DNA from: Marinimicrobium sp038419845
GTDB taxonomy: Bacteria; Pseudomonadota; Gammaproteobacteria; Pseudomonadales; Cellvibrionaceae
Assembly: GCF_038419845.1 (NCBI RefSeq)
Contig: NZ_JBCAQT010000009.1
Location: 62,001 to 126,000, forward strand
DNA: 64,000 nt
Direction of reading: 5' to 3'
Positions 44,439 to 52,966 of this stretch are shown here, piece after piece. Both the position numbers and the translations under genes were made by a program. Below the pieces are notes generated by a model. It searched no databases. It was not told the DNA's origin and worked only from the letters and a program-made list of their open reading frames with translations. The stretch's first letter is position 1. The number at the start of each line of letters is the position of its first letter.

Positions 44439-44670
44439 GGCGCTTCTCCTGTGTATACTCAATAGCGGCTTCGGGCTTGGATTACCAGCTTAAGGCCCCA
44501 TATCCTGATTATAAAGCCCTTTTGTCGCCGAACAGTAGCGGCACCACACACTCGGTCGAAACCAGTCGATACGCCAGCCCCGCCCAATGTGCCGGGGCTG
44601 GCATCTCAGGCCGCCTTGGCCTAATCTCTACATTATTGATGGATTAACTTCAGCAAACCGTGAGGCACTT

Positions 44671-47409
44671 ATGGCAGACTCCTATCAAGCCGTCGACACC
44701 CTGTCCGTCGGCGGAAAAGACTATCGCTACTATCCCTTTACCCAGGTTCAGGAGAAGTTCTCAGTCGACAAGCTGCCCTTCTCACTGAAGATTCTTCTGG
44801 AGAATCTGCTGCGCAACGAAAACACCGGCCTGGTCAGTAAAGAGGACATCGAGGCGCTGGCGAGCTGGGACCCCAAGGCCCAGCCCTCGCAGGAGATTGC
44901 CTTTGTGCCCGCGCGGGTCGTGTTGCAGGATTTCACCGGCGTGCCGGCCATCGTCGACCTGGCGGCCATGCGCGATGCAGTGAAAAGCCTGGGCGGCAAG
45001 CCCGAGCAGATCAATCCGCTCTCGCCGGTAGAGCTGGTCATCGACCACTCGGTCATGGTGGATTACTTCGGCGGTGAGGACTCATTCAAGAAGAACACCG
45101 CGCTTGAAGTCGAGCGCAACCGCGAGCGCTACCAATTCCTGCGCTGGGGCCAGAAGGCCTTTGACAACTTCAAGGTGGTGCCGCCCGGCACCGGTATTGT
45201 GCACCAGGTGAACCTGGAGTACCTGGCGCGCAGTGTGTTCACCCGCGAGGTGGACGGCAAACTCGAAGCCTACCCCGATACCCTGGTGGGCACCGACTCC
45301 CACACCACCATGATCAACGGCCTGGGCGTGCTCGGCTGGGGCGTGGGCGGTATTGAAGCCGAGGCGGCCATGCTGGGCCAGCCGATTTCCATGCTGATTC
45401 CCCAGGTGGTGGGCTTCCGGGTGACCGGGGAGCTGCCCGAGGGGGCCACCGCTACCGATCTGGTGCTGACCGTGACCCAGATGCTGCGCAAACTCGGTGT
45501 CGTGGGCAAGTTTGTGGAATTCTTTGGCCCCGGTCTGAAACATCTGACCCTGGCGGATCGGGCTACCATCGGCAACATGTCACCCGAATACGGTGCCACC
45601 TGTGCCATCTTCCCGGTTGACCGGCAGACCGTGGATTACCTGAAATTCACCGGCCGTTCCAGTGAGCAGGTCGAGCTGGTCGAATCCTATATGAAGGCCA
45701 TGGGTCTCTGGCACGATGATGACAGCCCCGACGCCGAGTACAGCGAAGTGCTGGAGCTGGACCTGAGCACGGTCGAGCCCTGTATTGCCGGGCCCAAACG
45801 GCCTCAGGATCGCATCTCGCTGCGTGAAAGCAAGAGCGCGTTTCACCAGCTCCTGGATGAGAAAGCCAGTGAGCACCAGAATACCATCGCCTCCACCGAG
45901 GCTAATTTTGCCGCCGAGGGTGGCGCGGCTGCCGTGGGCAGCGTGCCGCTGGCCGACCAGGGCGCGGTGGAAGTCAACTACAACGGCGAAGACTTCATGC
46001 TCAAACACGGTGCTGTGGTCATCGCCGCCATTACCAGTTGCACCAACACCTCCAACCCGGCCGTGCTGATGGCCGCCGGCCTGCTGGCCAAACGCGCGCG
46101 GGAGCTGGGCCTGACCACCAAACCCTGGGTGAAAACCAGCCTGGCACCCGGCTCCAAGGTGGTGACCGACTATCTGGAGAAAGCCAACCTGATGGATGAG
46201 CTCGAAGGCCTGGGCTTCTATCTGGTGGGCTATGGTTGCACCACCTGTATCGGTAACTCCGGGCCGCTGCCCAAAGAGATTCATGAGGGCATCAGAGAGG
46301 GTGATCTGACCGTGTCCTCGGTCCTGTCGGGCAACCGCAACTTCGAGGGTCGCATCCACCCGGATGTGCGCACCAACTACCTGGCCTCACCACCGCTGGT
46401 CGTGGCCTATGCGCTGGCGGGCACCATGGATATTGACCTGCAGAAAGAACCGCTCGGTTATGACAAGGACAACAAGCCGGTCTATCTCAAAGACGTCTGG
46501 CCGTCCACCGAGGACATCCAGAAGGCCATCACCGACAATCTGGATCCGGAGATGTTCTCCGAGAAGTATTCGGATGTCTTCAGCGGCGATGAGAGCTGGA
46601 AATCACTGCCGGTGGAAGAGAGCCAGCTGTACGCCTGGCCCGATTCCAGCTATGTGCGCAAGCCGCCGTTCTTTGATGGCATGAGCGCGAAAGCGGGAGA
46701 GATCGAACCGATTGAAGGCGCGCGCTGCCTGGTCAAGGTGGGCGACAGCATCACCACCGACCACATTTCACCGGCCGGGGCGATCATGCCGGACAGCCCG
46801 GCGGGCCGCTACCTGCAGGAGCAGGGCGTGGAGCCGGCGGACTTCAACTCTTACGGCTCTCGCCGCGGTAACCACGAGGTGATGATGCGCGGCACCTTTG
46901 CCAACGTGCGCCTCAAAAACCAGATGGCGCCCGGCACCGAGGGCAGCTGGACCACCTATCTGCCCAAAGGTGACGTGATCAGCATCTTTGATGCAGCGGA
47001 GCGCTATCGCAAAGACGACACCCCGCTGGTGGTATTGGCCGGTAAAGAGTACGGCTCCGGCTCCTCACGCGACTGGGCGGCGAAAGGCCCGGCGCTCTTG
47101 GGTGTGCGCGCCGCCATCGCCGAAAGTTACGAGCGTATCCACCGTTCCAACCTGGTAGGCATGGGTATCCTGCCGCTTCAGTTCAAAGAGGGCGATTCGG
47201 TCGAGTCGCTGGGGCTGACCGGCGAGGAACACTTCAGCATTCCCGCTGTGGAGAAAGACAGCAAAACGCTGACGGTCACCGCCAAAAACGACAAGGGTGA
47301 AGAGAAAACCTTTGAAGTGAAAGTGCGGATTGACACGCCCAACGAGTTTGCCTACTTCCAGAACGGCGGCATTCTGAAATACGTGCTTCGCAAACTGGCC
47401 GACAAGTAA
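44671..47409 (+). CDS. acnA: Aconitate hydratase AcnA
   Basis: A 912-residue monomeric aconitase of the AcnA/IRP1 type. The iron-sulfur ligands are seen in TSCTNTSNP and GYGCTTCIGNSGPL. The C-terminal swivel domain has GDSITTDHISPAG and KEYGSGSSRDWAAKGPALLG. It interconverts citrate and isocitrate in the TCA cycle. The start at 44671 (MADSYQAVDTLSVGG) fits the family; codons further upstream are non-conserved. A clear terminator follows. Identification is secure. Confidence 0.97.
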   Translation: MADSYQAVDTLSVGGKDYRYYPFTQVQEKFSVDKLPFSLKILLENLLRNENTGLVSKEDIEALASWDPKAQPSQEIAFVPARVVLQDFTGVPAIVDLAAMRDAVKSLGGKPEQINPLSPVELVIDHSVMVDYFGGEDSFKKNTALEVERNRERYQFLRWGQKAFDNFKVVPPGTGIVHQVNLEYLARSVFTREVDGKLEAYPDTLVGTDSHTTMINGLGVLGWGVGGIEAEAAMLGQPISMLIPQVVGFRVTGELPEGATATDLVLTVTQMLRKLGVVGKFVEFFGPGLKHLTLADRATIGNMSPEYGATCAIFPVDRQTVDYLKFTGRSSEQVELVESYMKAMGLWHDDDSPDAEYSEVLELDLSTVEPCIAGPKRPQDRISLRESKSAFHQLLDEKASEHQNTIASTEANFAAEGGAAAVGSVPLADQGAVEVNYNGEDFMLKHGAVVIAAITSCTNTSNPAVLMAAGLLAKRARELGLTTKPWVKTSLAPGSKVVTDYLEKANLMDELEGLGFYLVGYGCTTCIGNSGPLPKEIHEGIREGDLTVSSVLSGNRNFEGRIHPDVRTNYLASPPLVVAYALAGTMDIDLQKEPLGYDKDNKPVYLKDVWPSTEDIQKAITDNLDPEMFSEKYSDVFSGDESWKSLPVEESQLYAWPDSSYVRKPPFFDGMSAKAGEIEPIEGARCLVKVGDSITTDHISPAGAIMPDSPAGRYLQEQGVEPADFNSYGSRRGNHEVMMRGTFANVRLKNQMAPGTEGSWTTYLPKGDVISIFDAAERYRKDDTPLVVLAGKEYGSGSSRDWAAKGPALLGVRAAIAESYERIHRSNLVGMGILPLQFKEGDSVESLGLTGEEHFSIPAVEKDSKTLTVTAKNDKGEEKTFEVKVRIDTPNEFAYFQNGGILKYVLRKLADK

Positions 47410-47428
47410 GTCGGATTAACTACCCCTA

Positions 47429-47460
47429 AACGCCTACCCCCTCACGGTAGGCGTTTTTTT
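47429..47460 (+). terminator. Rho-independent terminator of acnA
   Basis: AACGCCTACC and GGTAGGCGTT form a ten-base stem with a seven-base loop, followed by a run of T. It separates acnA from the moa genes. Confidence 0.92.
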
Positions 47461-47502
47461 TGGGTATGATTCAGACTGTTCAATAACCATGGCAACTGTC
47501 TT

Positions 47503-48003
47503 ATGAGTTTGACCCACACCGACCCCCAGGGTCGCGCCAGTATGGTCGATGTATCGGAAAAAGACGCCACCGTGCGCGAAGCGCGCGCGGGGGCCTTCAT
47601 CCGCATGCAACCGGCCACACTGGCGCTGATCCGGGAGAATGGTCTTAAAAAGGGCGACGTGCTCGCCGTGGCCCGCATCGCGGGCATCCAGGCCGCGAAA
47701 AAATCCTCCGACCTGATCCCCCTGTGCCACCCACTGGCGCTGAGTAAAGTCGCCGTGGAGTTTGAGCTGCAGGACGACCCCTGCGGCGTGGCCATTGAAA
47801 CCTGGTGCAAGCTCACCGGCCAGACCGGCGTGGAGATGGAAGCGCTCACCGCGGCCAGCGTGGCGGCACTGACCATTTACGATATGTGCAAAGCCGTGGA
47901 TATGGGCATGGTGATTGAAAACATCTGCCTGCTGGAAAAAGCCGGTGGCCGTCGGGGCCACTACGTCCGCGGGCGCGACGCCATCGGGGAGGACCGGATA
48001 TGA
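47503..48003 (+). CDS. moaC: Cyclic pyranopterin monophosphate synthase MoaC
   Basis: A 166-residue MoaC, which converts 3',8-cyclo-GTP to cyclic pyranopterin monophosphate in molybdenum cofactor synthesis. The signatures MVDVSEKDATVREARA, SDLIPLCHPLALSKV and GVEMEALTAASVAALTIYDM with the conserved Lys in CKAVD are all present. It opens a three-gene unit moaC-moaD-moaE; the stop overlaps the moaD start by four bases (ATGA). moaA is elsewhere. Confidence 0.97.
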   Translation: MSLTHTDPQGRASMVDVSEKDATVREARAGAFIRMQPATLALIRENGLKKGDVLAVARIAGIQAAKKSSDLIPLCHPLALSKVAVEFELQDDPCGVAIETWCKLTGQTGVEMEALTAASVAALTIYDMCKAVDMGMVIENICLLEKAGGRRGHYVRGRDAIGEDRI

Positions 48004-48248
48004 TTCAGATTCTGTTTTTTGCCCGCCTGCGCGACCAGCTGGGTTGTGATGCGCTCGAAATGGAAGCGGTTGAAAACGACAATGTCGGTAAACTGTGCGA
48101 GCGCCTGATCGCTGAGCACCCGGACTGGCGCGAACCGCTCAGCCAGGAGGGGCTGCTGATCGCCGTGAATCAATCCCTGGTCAAATCGGCGCACCCGGTG
48201 GGCGAGGGCGATGAAGTGGCGTTCATGCCACCGGTAACCGGAGGCTGA
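48000..48248 (+). CDS. moaD: Molybdopterin synthase sulfur-carrier subunit MoaD
   Basis: An 82-residue ubiquitin-like protein ending in the functional Gly-Gly (FMPPVTGG), which is thiocarboxylated and donates sulfur to the pterin precursor. It starts with IQILFFARLRDQLG, a normal MoaD opening. It is coupled to moaC by a four-base overlap and followed after one base by moaE, its partner subunit. Confidence 0.96.
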   Translation: MIQILFFARLRDQLGCDALEMEAVENDNVGKLCERLIAEHPDWREPLSQEGLLIAVNQSLVKSAHPVGEGDEVAFMPPVTGG

Positions 48249-48249
48249 T

Positions 48250-48696
48250 GTGATCTCAGTACAGACCGAAGCGTTTGATGTGGGCCGGGAATATCAGGCC
48301 CTGACCGAGGGTGACACCGGCGCCGGTGCAGCGGTCTTTTTTGTCGGCCGGGTGCGCGAGCGCAACGATGGCCGCTCGGTCAGTGGCATGACACTGGAGC
48401 ACTACCCGGGCATGACCGAAAAAGCCCTGGAGCAGATTGAAGCCCAGGCGCGCGAGCGCTGGTCGCTGGATCGGGTGCAGGTGATTCACCGGGTCGGAAC
48501 GCTGCACCTCGGGGAAGAGATTGTCTTCGTTGGAGTCACCAGTCACCACCGCGAGGCCTCTTTCGAGGCGGCCCAGTTTATAATGGACTACCTGAAAACC
48601 CGCGCCCCCTTCTGGAAGCGCGAAGATACCCATGACGGCCCCCAGTGGGTTGAGGCTCACACCAAAGACCAGCAAGCTGCCCAGCGCTGGTCCTGA
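48250..48696 (+). CDS. moaE: Molybdopterin synthase catalytic subunit MoaE
   Basis: A 148-residue MoaE. Family signatures are GAAVFFVGRVRERNDGRSV, MTLEHYPGMTEKAL, VIHRVGTLHLGEEIVFV and the active-site lysine region RAPFWKRE. It uses a GTG start, with GGAGG just upstream inside the end of moaD. With MoaD it makes molybdopterin. The moa unit ends here; the next gene begins 30 bp later on the same strand. Confidence 0.96.
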   Translation: MISVQTEAFDVGREYQALTEGDTGAGAAVFFVGRVRERNDGRSVSGMTLEHYPGMTEKALEQIEAQARERWSLDRVQVIHRVGTLHLGEEIVFVGVTSHHREASFEAAQFIMDYLKTRAPFWKREDTHDGPQWVEAHTKDQQAAQRWS

Positions 48697-48725
48697 TCTT
48701 TTGCAACTAATAAATTGCGAATATT

Positions 48726-49544
48726 ATGAAATTGAAAGAGATTCCCGGCTCGCTGCTGACAGCGCTGCGATTGAAGTGGTTGCGCCTCGGGCCGCTGCAT
48801 CAACACACCGATGACCCCATACCGGTGATCGTCTCCCTGACGTCGATCCCGTCGCGGCTGCCCATCATCCACCTGACCATTCGCAGCCTGCTCGCCCAGC
48901 GGCGCAAACCCGAGCTGGTGGTCCTGTGGTTGAATGAGCGGTTGCGCGGCCAGCTGCCGGCGGCACTGACCCGCCTGGAGGGCCCGCTGTTCAGCATCCG
49001 GTTTGCCGATATGGATTGCCCGCACCGAAAGCTGGTGCACGCCCGGGCCGCCTTTCCGGGTAAAACAATCGTCACCTGTGATGATGATCTGATGTACGAT
49101 GATTCCTGGTTGCAGCGATTGTATGCCGATCATGAGCCGTTTCCGGATGCGGTAATCGCGCACGAATGTCGCTACATTACCCGGGACGCGGCCGGTGAAC
49201 TGCTGCCCTACAAGCAGTGGCCCACGGCGCTGGAGCCGGGCGTGAGCGCGCCCAACCTGATGCCCATTGGTTACGGTGGGGTGCTGTTTCCCCCGGAATC
49301 GCTCGACCCCCGGGTGGATGATCGGGAGCAGTTTCTGGCACTGACGCCGCGTGCCGATGATCTGTGGTTCAAGGCGATGGCGCATTTGCGCGGTACCGTC
49401 ACCCGGCGCTCCCGCGACCCCGGCCGGAAGCCGACACCCATTGGCGGCTCGCAGAAAGTATCGCTCAAGAAAACCAACGTCCGCCAGGATGGCAATCGGG
49501 AAACATGGCAGACGTTGTGTGATCATTTTGGTATCAACATCTGA
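48726..49544 (+). CDS. GT-A-like glycosyltransferase family protein
   Basis: A 272-residue cytoplasmic protein. VIVSLTSIPSRLPIIHLTI near the N-terminus and VTCDDDLMYDDSWLQRLY (DDD motif near residue 120) suggest a nucleotide-sugar-binding GT-A fold with a metal site, and GYGGVLFPPESL with DDLWFKAMAHL follow the pattern of surface-polysaccharide transferases. It lies beside lipopolysaccharide-type glycosyltransferase genes, which supports a cell-envelope role. The acceptor and sugar are unknown. A weakly spaced ribosome-binding site precedes the ATG. Confidence 0.7.
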   Translation: MKLKEIPGSLLTALRLKWLRLGPLHQHTDDPIPVIVSLTSIPSRLPIIHLTIRSLLAQRRKPELVVLWLNERLRGQLPAALTRLEGPLFSIRFADMDCPHRKLVHARAAFPGKTIVTCDDDLMYDDSWLQRLYADHEPFPDAVIAHECRYITRDAAGELLPYKQWPTALEPGVSAPNLMPIGYGGVLFPPESLDPRVDDREQFLALTPRADDLWFKAMAHLRGTVTRRSRDPGRKPTPIGGSQKVSLKKTNVRQDGNRETWQTLCDHFGINI

Positions 49545-49566
49545 AAACACACCAATGGAGGTGGAT

Positions 49567-50469
49567 ATGTTCAAGCTCAAAGCAATGGCATTAATCCTGG
49601 CCGGCACCGCACTTGTGGCGTGCCAGTCCGAAGAAGAACCGGCCGAGGAGCAGGCCGCCGCGTCCGAGTCCTCCGCGCAGGCCAGCTCAGCGTCCGCTGA
49701 AGAGGCTCCCTTTCGCGAGGGTTCGCTGGCCGATATTCTGGCAGGCGATCATCGCAGTGAGGAAAATCGGGCGCGCGACCTGTACCGTAATCCCGAGGCC
49801 ACGCTGTTCTTTTTCGGGTTATCCCCGACCGATACCGTCATCGAGATCAATCCCGGTGGGGGCTGGTATATGGAAGTGATTGCGCCTTTTGTCAACGAGG
49901 AAGGTCAGTACATTGCCGCCCATCCGGATCCCTCGCTGGATGATATGCCCTCCTACGTGGTCGATCAGGCCAAGCAGATCGAGCAGCGCGTTGAGGCCCA
50001 GGATGCGCTCTTCGGAAATGCCGAAGTGCAATTCTACGACCCGAGCGAACCGGTACTCGGTGAGCCCGGATCGGCCGACAAGGTGCTGACTTTCCGCAAT
50101 GTGCACAACTGGGTCAATGGTGGCCAGGCCGAAGCCATGTTCAAGGCCTTTGCCGACGTGTTGAAGCCCGGTGGTGTATTGGGTGTGGTTCAGCACCGCG
50201 CCGACGATGGCTCCTCAGCGGAAGAAACCGCCAAAACCGGCTATGTCTCTGAAGAAGAGGTGATTGCCTTGGCCGAAGCGGCCGGTCTGAGTCTGGAGGA
50301 GCGCAGTAATCTCAATGCTAACCCGAAAGATACCCGCGACCATCCGGAAGGGGTCTGGACTCTGCCGCCGAGCCTGGCGCTGGGTGAAGAGCGCAAGGGC
50401 GAGTTCGAAGCCATTGGTGAAAGTGACCGCATGACGCTGAAGTTCGTCAAACCCGCCAACGACGAGTAG
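49567..50469 (+). CDS. Methyltransferase-like lipoprotein
   Basis: A 300-residue lipoprotein (lipobox VAC, Cys19) with GGAGG six bases before the ATG. After an acidic, serine/alanine-rich linker (about 20-50), the mature part has a class I methyltransferase-like fold: DTVIEINPGGGWYMEVIAPF (motif I region), DKVLTFRNVHNWVNG and AFADVLKPGGVLGVVQHR. This is odd because S-adenosylmethionine is not normally available outside the cytoplasm. Related predicted proteins are known in marine gammaproteobacteria, usually without function. It may be a non-catalytic descendant, or bind another ligand. It is separated by 22 bp from the upstream gene and convergent with the glycosyltransferase downstream. Confidence 0.75.
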   Translation: MFKLKAMALILAGTALVACQSEEEPAEEQAAASESSAQASSASAEEAPFREGSLADILAGDHRSEENRARDLYRNPEATLFFFGLSPTDTVIEINPGGGWYMEVIAPFVNEEGQYIAAHPDPSLDDMPSYVVDQAKQIEQRVEAQDALFGNAEVQFYDPSEPVLGEPGSADKVLTFRNVHNWVNGGQAEAMFKAFADVLKPGGVLGVVQHRADDGSSAEETAKTGYVSEEEVIALAEAAGLSLEERSNLNANPKDTRDHPEGVWTLPPSLALGEERKGEFEAIGESDRMTLKFVKPANDE

Positions 50470-50477
50470 TCGATTGA

Positions 50478-51347
50478 CTACTCTACCTTGCCGGCTCCTT
50501 CGGGAGCCTTGGCGATCCCGTTGGGTGTCCAGTAGCGTCGGGTACGCTTCACTTCAGCGCGGATCGCCCGGTTCCTGGCCCAGGTTTCCGGGTTGTCATA
50601 ACCCCGGGGATGATCCAGGTGCAGGCACGAGGTGCTGTAGCGGATCTGCCTGGGCTTGAGGCCGTAATTGATCAACCGCTCCCCCAGCTCCCGATCGAGC
50701 CCGCCGTACTGCATATCCTCGTTAAAGCCGTTCACCGCCCGAATTGCCTCGGTCCAGGTCGAGCTGTTCATGCCGTTCCAGGTGGCCCCCGTGGGGGTGA
50801 GCCGGTTCATGGTGCGCTTGAATAGAGGGTTTTTGATCAGCTTCCACAGCTTGTGGTTGTCCGGCTGCCCCTGTCGGGTCAGCCAGTCCCGCCCGAAAAT
50901 GATGCCGCTGGCAATGTCATCCTCGGTAATTGCCTCGGAGACTGGCAGAGTCAGTTTGATGTAACCCCCGGACAGAAACTGCCCCGGCCGGGCCTCGCGC
51001 CGATGTACCGCCACAAAGTCGGGTTCGGGAATACAGTCGCCATCGGTAAAAATCAGATAATCGCACTGGGTCTGGGCAATGGCCTTGTTCAGAATCACAC
51101 ATTTCTGAAAGCCCGCATCCGGATGCCAGACGTGCTCGATCGACAGCTGGCCGCGCTGCTGAAACTCCCAGATCAGCGTCTCGGTTTCGGGGCCGGAGCC
51201 GTCGTCGGCGATGATGATCTGAAAATCACGGTCGGTCTGGGCCTCATAGCCGTAGAGCACCTTGCGCAGCCAGGCCGGCGCGTTATAGGTGGTAATGACC
51301 ACCCCGATGGTGCCCGGTGTTTCAGGCGTGCCGGCGCGGGACATCAT
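50478..51347 (-). CDS. Family 2 glycosyltransferase
   Basis: A 289-residue GT2 enzyme of the type with an added C-terminal galactosyltransferase-like (Glyco_transf_7C) part. IGVVITTYNAPAWLRKVL, IIIADDGSGPETETL and DYLIFTDGDCIPEPDF (DxD-like) are the nucleotide-sugar site; GFNEDMQYGGLDRELGERL is the ED-type catalytic area. The start at 51347 overlaps the upstream heptosyltransferase stop by four bases (ATGA), with AGGAGG just before. It likely adds a sugar to the lipopolysaccharide core after the heptosyltransferase. Confidence 0.85.
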   Translation of the reverse strand: MMSRAGTPETPGTIGVVITTYNAPAWLRKVLYGYEAQTDRDFQIIIADDGSGPETETLIWEFQQRGQLSIEHVWHPDAGFQKCVILNKAIAQTQCDYLIFTDGDCIPEPDFVAVHRREARPGQFLSGGYIKLTLPVSEAITEDDIASGIIFGRDWLTRQGQPDNHKLWKLIKNPLFKRTMNRLTPTGATWNGMNSSTWTEAIRAVNGFNEDMQYGGLDRELGERLINYGLKPRQIRYSTSCLHLDHPRGYDNPETWARNRAIRAEVKRTRRYWTPNGIAKAPEGAGKVE

Positions 51348-52369
51348 GCCATTGCCTCCTGCAGGCGGCGCCACACAGTCGAGGCGTGAATGCCGCTGAG
51401 GCAGGGTGGTGTGTCGTTACTGCCCTCGGGCAACAGGCGGCACTCGCGCTTGTGGCAGGGCATGCAATCGAGGGCCGGGCTCAACTGCACATTGCGGGTG
51501 TGATCGCCAATCAGGCCCACTTTGTCGGGCGAAGTGGCGCCGTACAGGGCCACCGTCGGGGTTTCCAGGGCGCCGGCCAGGTGGGCAAAACCGGTATCCA
51601 GCCCGACCACCGCCGTGGCCGCCACCAGTTTCTCCGCCACCTGCGGGATCGTCAGCCGCTCAATGGACCGGGTCGCTTCGGGCACCTGCTCAATCACATT
51701 GTCGGCCAGCTCGCGCTCATCGTCACTGCCCCAGATCATCTCCACCTGGTAACCCTCGCGCACGGCCGTACGCGTCAGTTCCTCCCAGCCCTCGGGCGAC
51801 CAGAGCTTGGTGAGCCAACTGGTCCCCATGATGAACACCAGCTGGTTCGGCTCTTTTTTGACGTGGGCAAAATGCTCCTGGATGCCAAAGCGCAGGGTGT
51901 CGGGTTGCTCGTAGTCAAAGGCGGCGGCAAACAGCTGGCGGGTGCGCTCCACCGCGTGCTGTTGCTGGGGGACGGGGTGCTTGACCTGGTAAAACCAGCT
52001 GGCGATGGATTCACGCGCCGACTCCCCATCGTAGCCGTGGCGGCTGTCGGTATTGGCGAGCTTGGCGATGACCGCACTTTTGAGTAGGCCTTGGGCGTCG
52101 AGCACCAGATCGTAGCGCTCGGTCTGGAACTCATTGCGCCAGGCTTTGAACTGCTGAAGGTCGCTTTTGCCGCGGTGTTTCACCCAGTGGCGCAGCGAGA
52201 TCGGGATAACGCGATTCACGGCCGGGTGCCAGGCGGCGATCTCGGCAAAATTCTCCTCCACCACCCAGTCGATACGTACGTCCGGCCGGCAGCGCTGCAA
52301 GTCAGTAAGCGCGGGGAAGGTGTGGAACACATCTCCCATCGATGACATCTTGATCAGCAGGCTATGCAT
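51344..52369 (-). CDS. Lipopolysaccharide heptosyltransferase, GT9 family (WaaC-like)
   Basis: A 341-residue GT9 protein. The N-terminus LLIKMSSMGDVFHTFPALTD and the later GLDTGFAHLAGAL with TVALYGATSPDKVG are the ADP-heptose transferase hallmarks; a CMPCHKRECRL cluster near the end is common in this group. It should add the first heptose to Kdo of the inner core at the cytoplasmic face of the inner membrane. It is first in a two-gene unit with the GT2 enzyme. A second, divergent heptosyltransferase-like gene lies at 52967, so assigning this one as WaaC rather than a second-heptose enzyme is tentative. Confidence 0.88.
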   Translation of the reverse strand: MHSLLIKMSSMGDVFHTFPALTDLQRCRPDVRIDWVVEENFAEIAAWHPAVNRVIPISLRHWVKHRGKSDLQQFKAWRNEFQTERYDLVLDAQGLLKSAVIAKLANTDSRHGYDGESARESIASWFYQVKHPVPQQQHAVERTRQLFAAAFDYEQPDTLRFGIQEHFAHVKKEPNQLVFIMGTSWLTKLWSPEGWEELTRTAVREGYQVEMIWGSDDERELADNVIEQVPEATRSIERLTIPQVAEKLVAATAVVGLDTGFAHLAGALETPTVALYGATSPDKVGLIGDHTRNVQLSPALDCMPCHKRECRLLPEGSNDTPPCLSGIHASTVWRRLQEAMA

Positions 52370-52411
52370 GGTGGCTGAAATCCCGGTCGACCTGAGCAGC
52401 GTGGGCTCGGG

Positions 52412-52807
52412 TTATTGGTAGTCTCGGTACGACTTTTCTTCTACCAGTTCAGAGCCAAATGCCAGGTTGATGTCCTTTTTAACCGCAGCGCGGCGATCAT
52501 TGGTAATGTAGACAGAACGGGCCAGATCGATAAAAAGCTGACCGAACTCTTTGTCCCGCTCACAGTCACGGATGTCGTCTTCAATCACCCAGAGCGACTC
52601 GTTGATCTCTTTCAATGCTTTTTTCAGGGGCTCGAGCTTGAGTATGTCATCGTCGCTCAACAGCTGGTCAAGCTTCTGACTCAACACGTCCCGCTCGTGT
52701 TTTACGTTGTGCAGCTTGTCGGGATCACTGATCTTGACCTGCTTGATTTCCAGAATCGTGATTTTGTCGACCAGCTCGCCCAGCGAGATGGGTGCTTCAA
52801 TCAGCAT
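52412..52807 (-). CDS. DUF6165-family protein
   Basis: A 131-residue, charged, largely helical cytoplasmic protein opening with IEAPISLGELVDKITILEIK, the start typical of a small family (DUF6165) found beside lipopolysaccharide glycosyltransferases. Heptads of hydrophobic residues in the middle (about 35-80) suggest a coiled coil. It lies 42 bp upstream of, and on the same strand as, the heptosyltransferase. No function is known; a regulatory or structural role in the envelope cluster is inferred from position only. Confidence 0.75.
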   Translation of the reverse strand: MLIEAPISLGELVDKITILEIKQVKISDPDKLHNVKHERDVLSQKLDQLLSDDDILKLEPLKKALKEINESLWVIEDDIRDCERDKEFGQLFIDLARSVYITNDRRAAVKKDINLAFGSELVEEKSYRDYQ

Positions 52808-52966
52808 CGAATGCCCCTTGGTTGAAGATGGATAACGGCGCTAATACTAACAAAAAAGCCTCGTGACTGAATCCCCCGAGTGCAAATTTACTTTGTCCGG
52901 TGGCTGTGTTGCCGGTTTCAGAGTTGGTATACAATGCCATCTTTTGCCGCAACCGCCTGGATTGTT

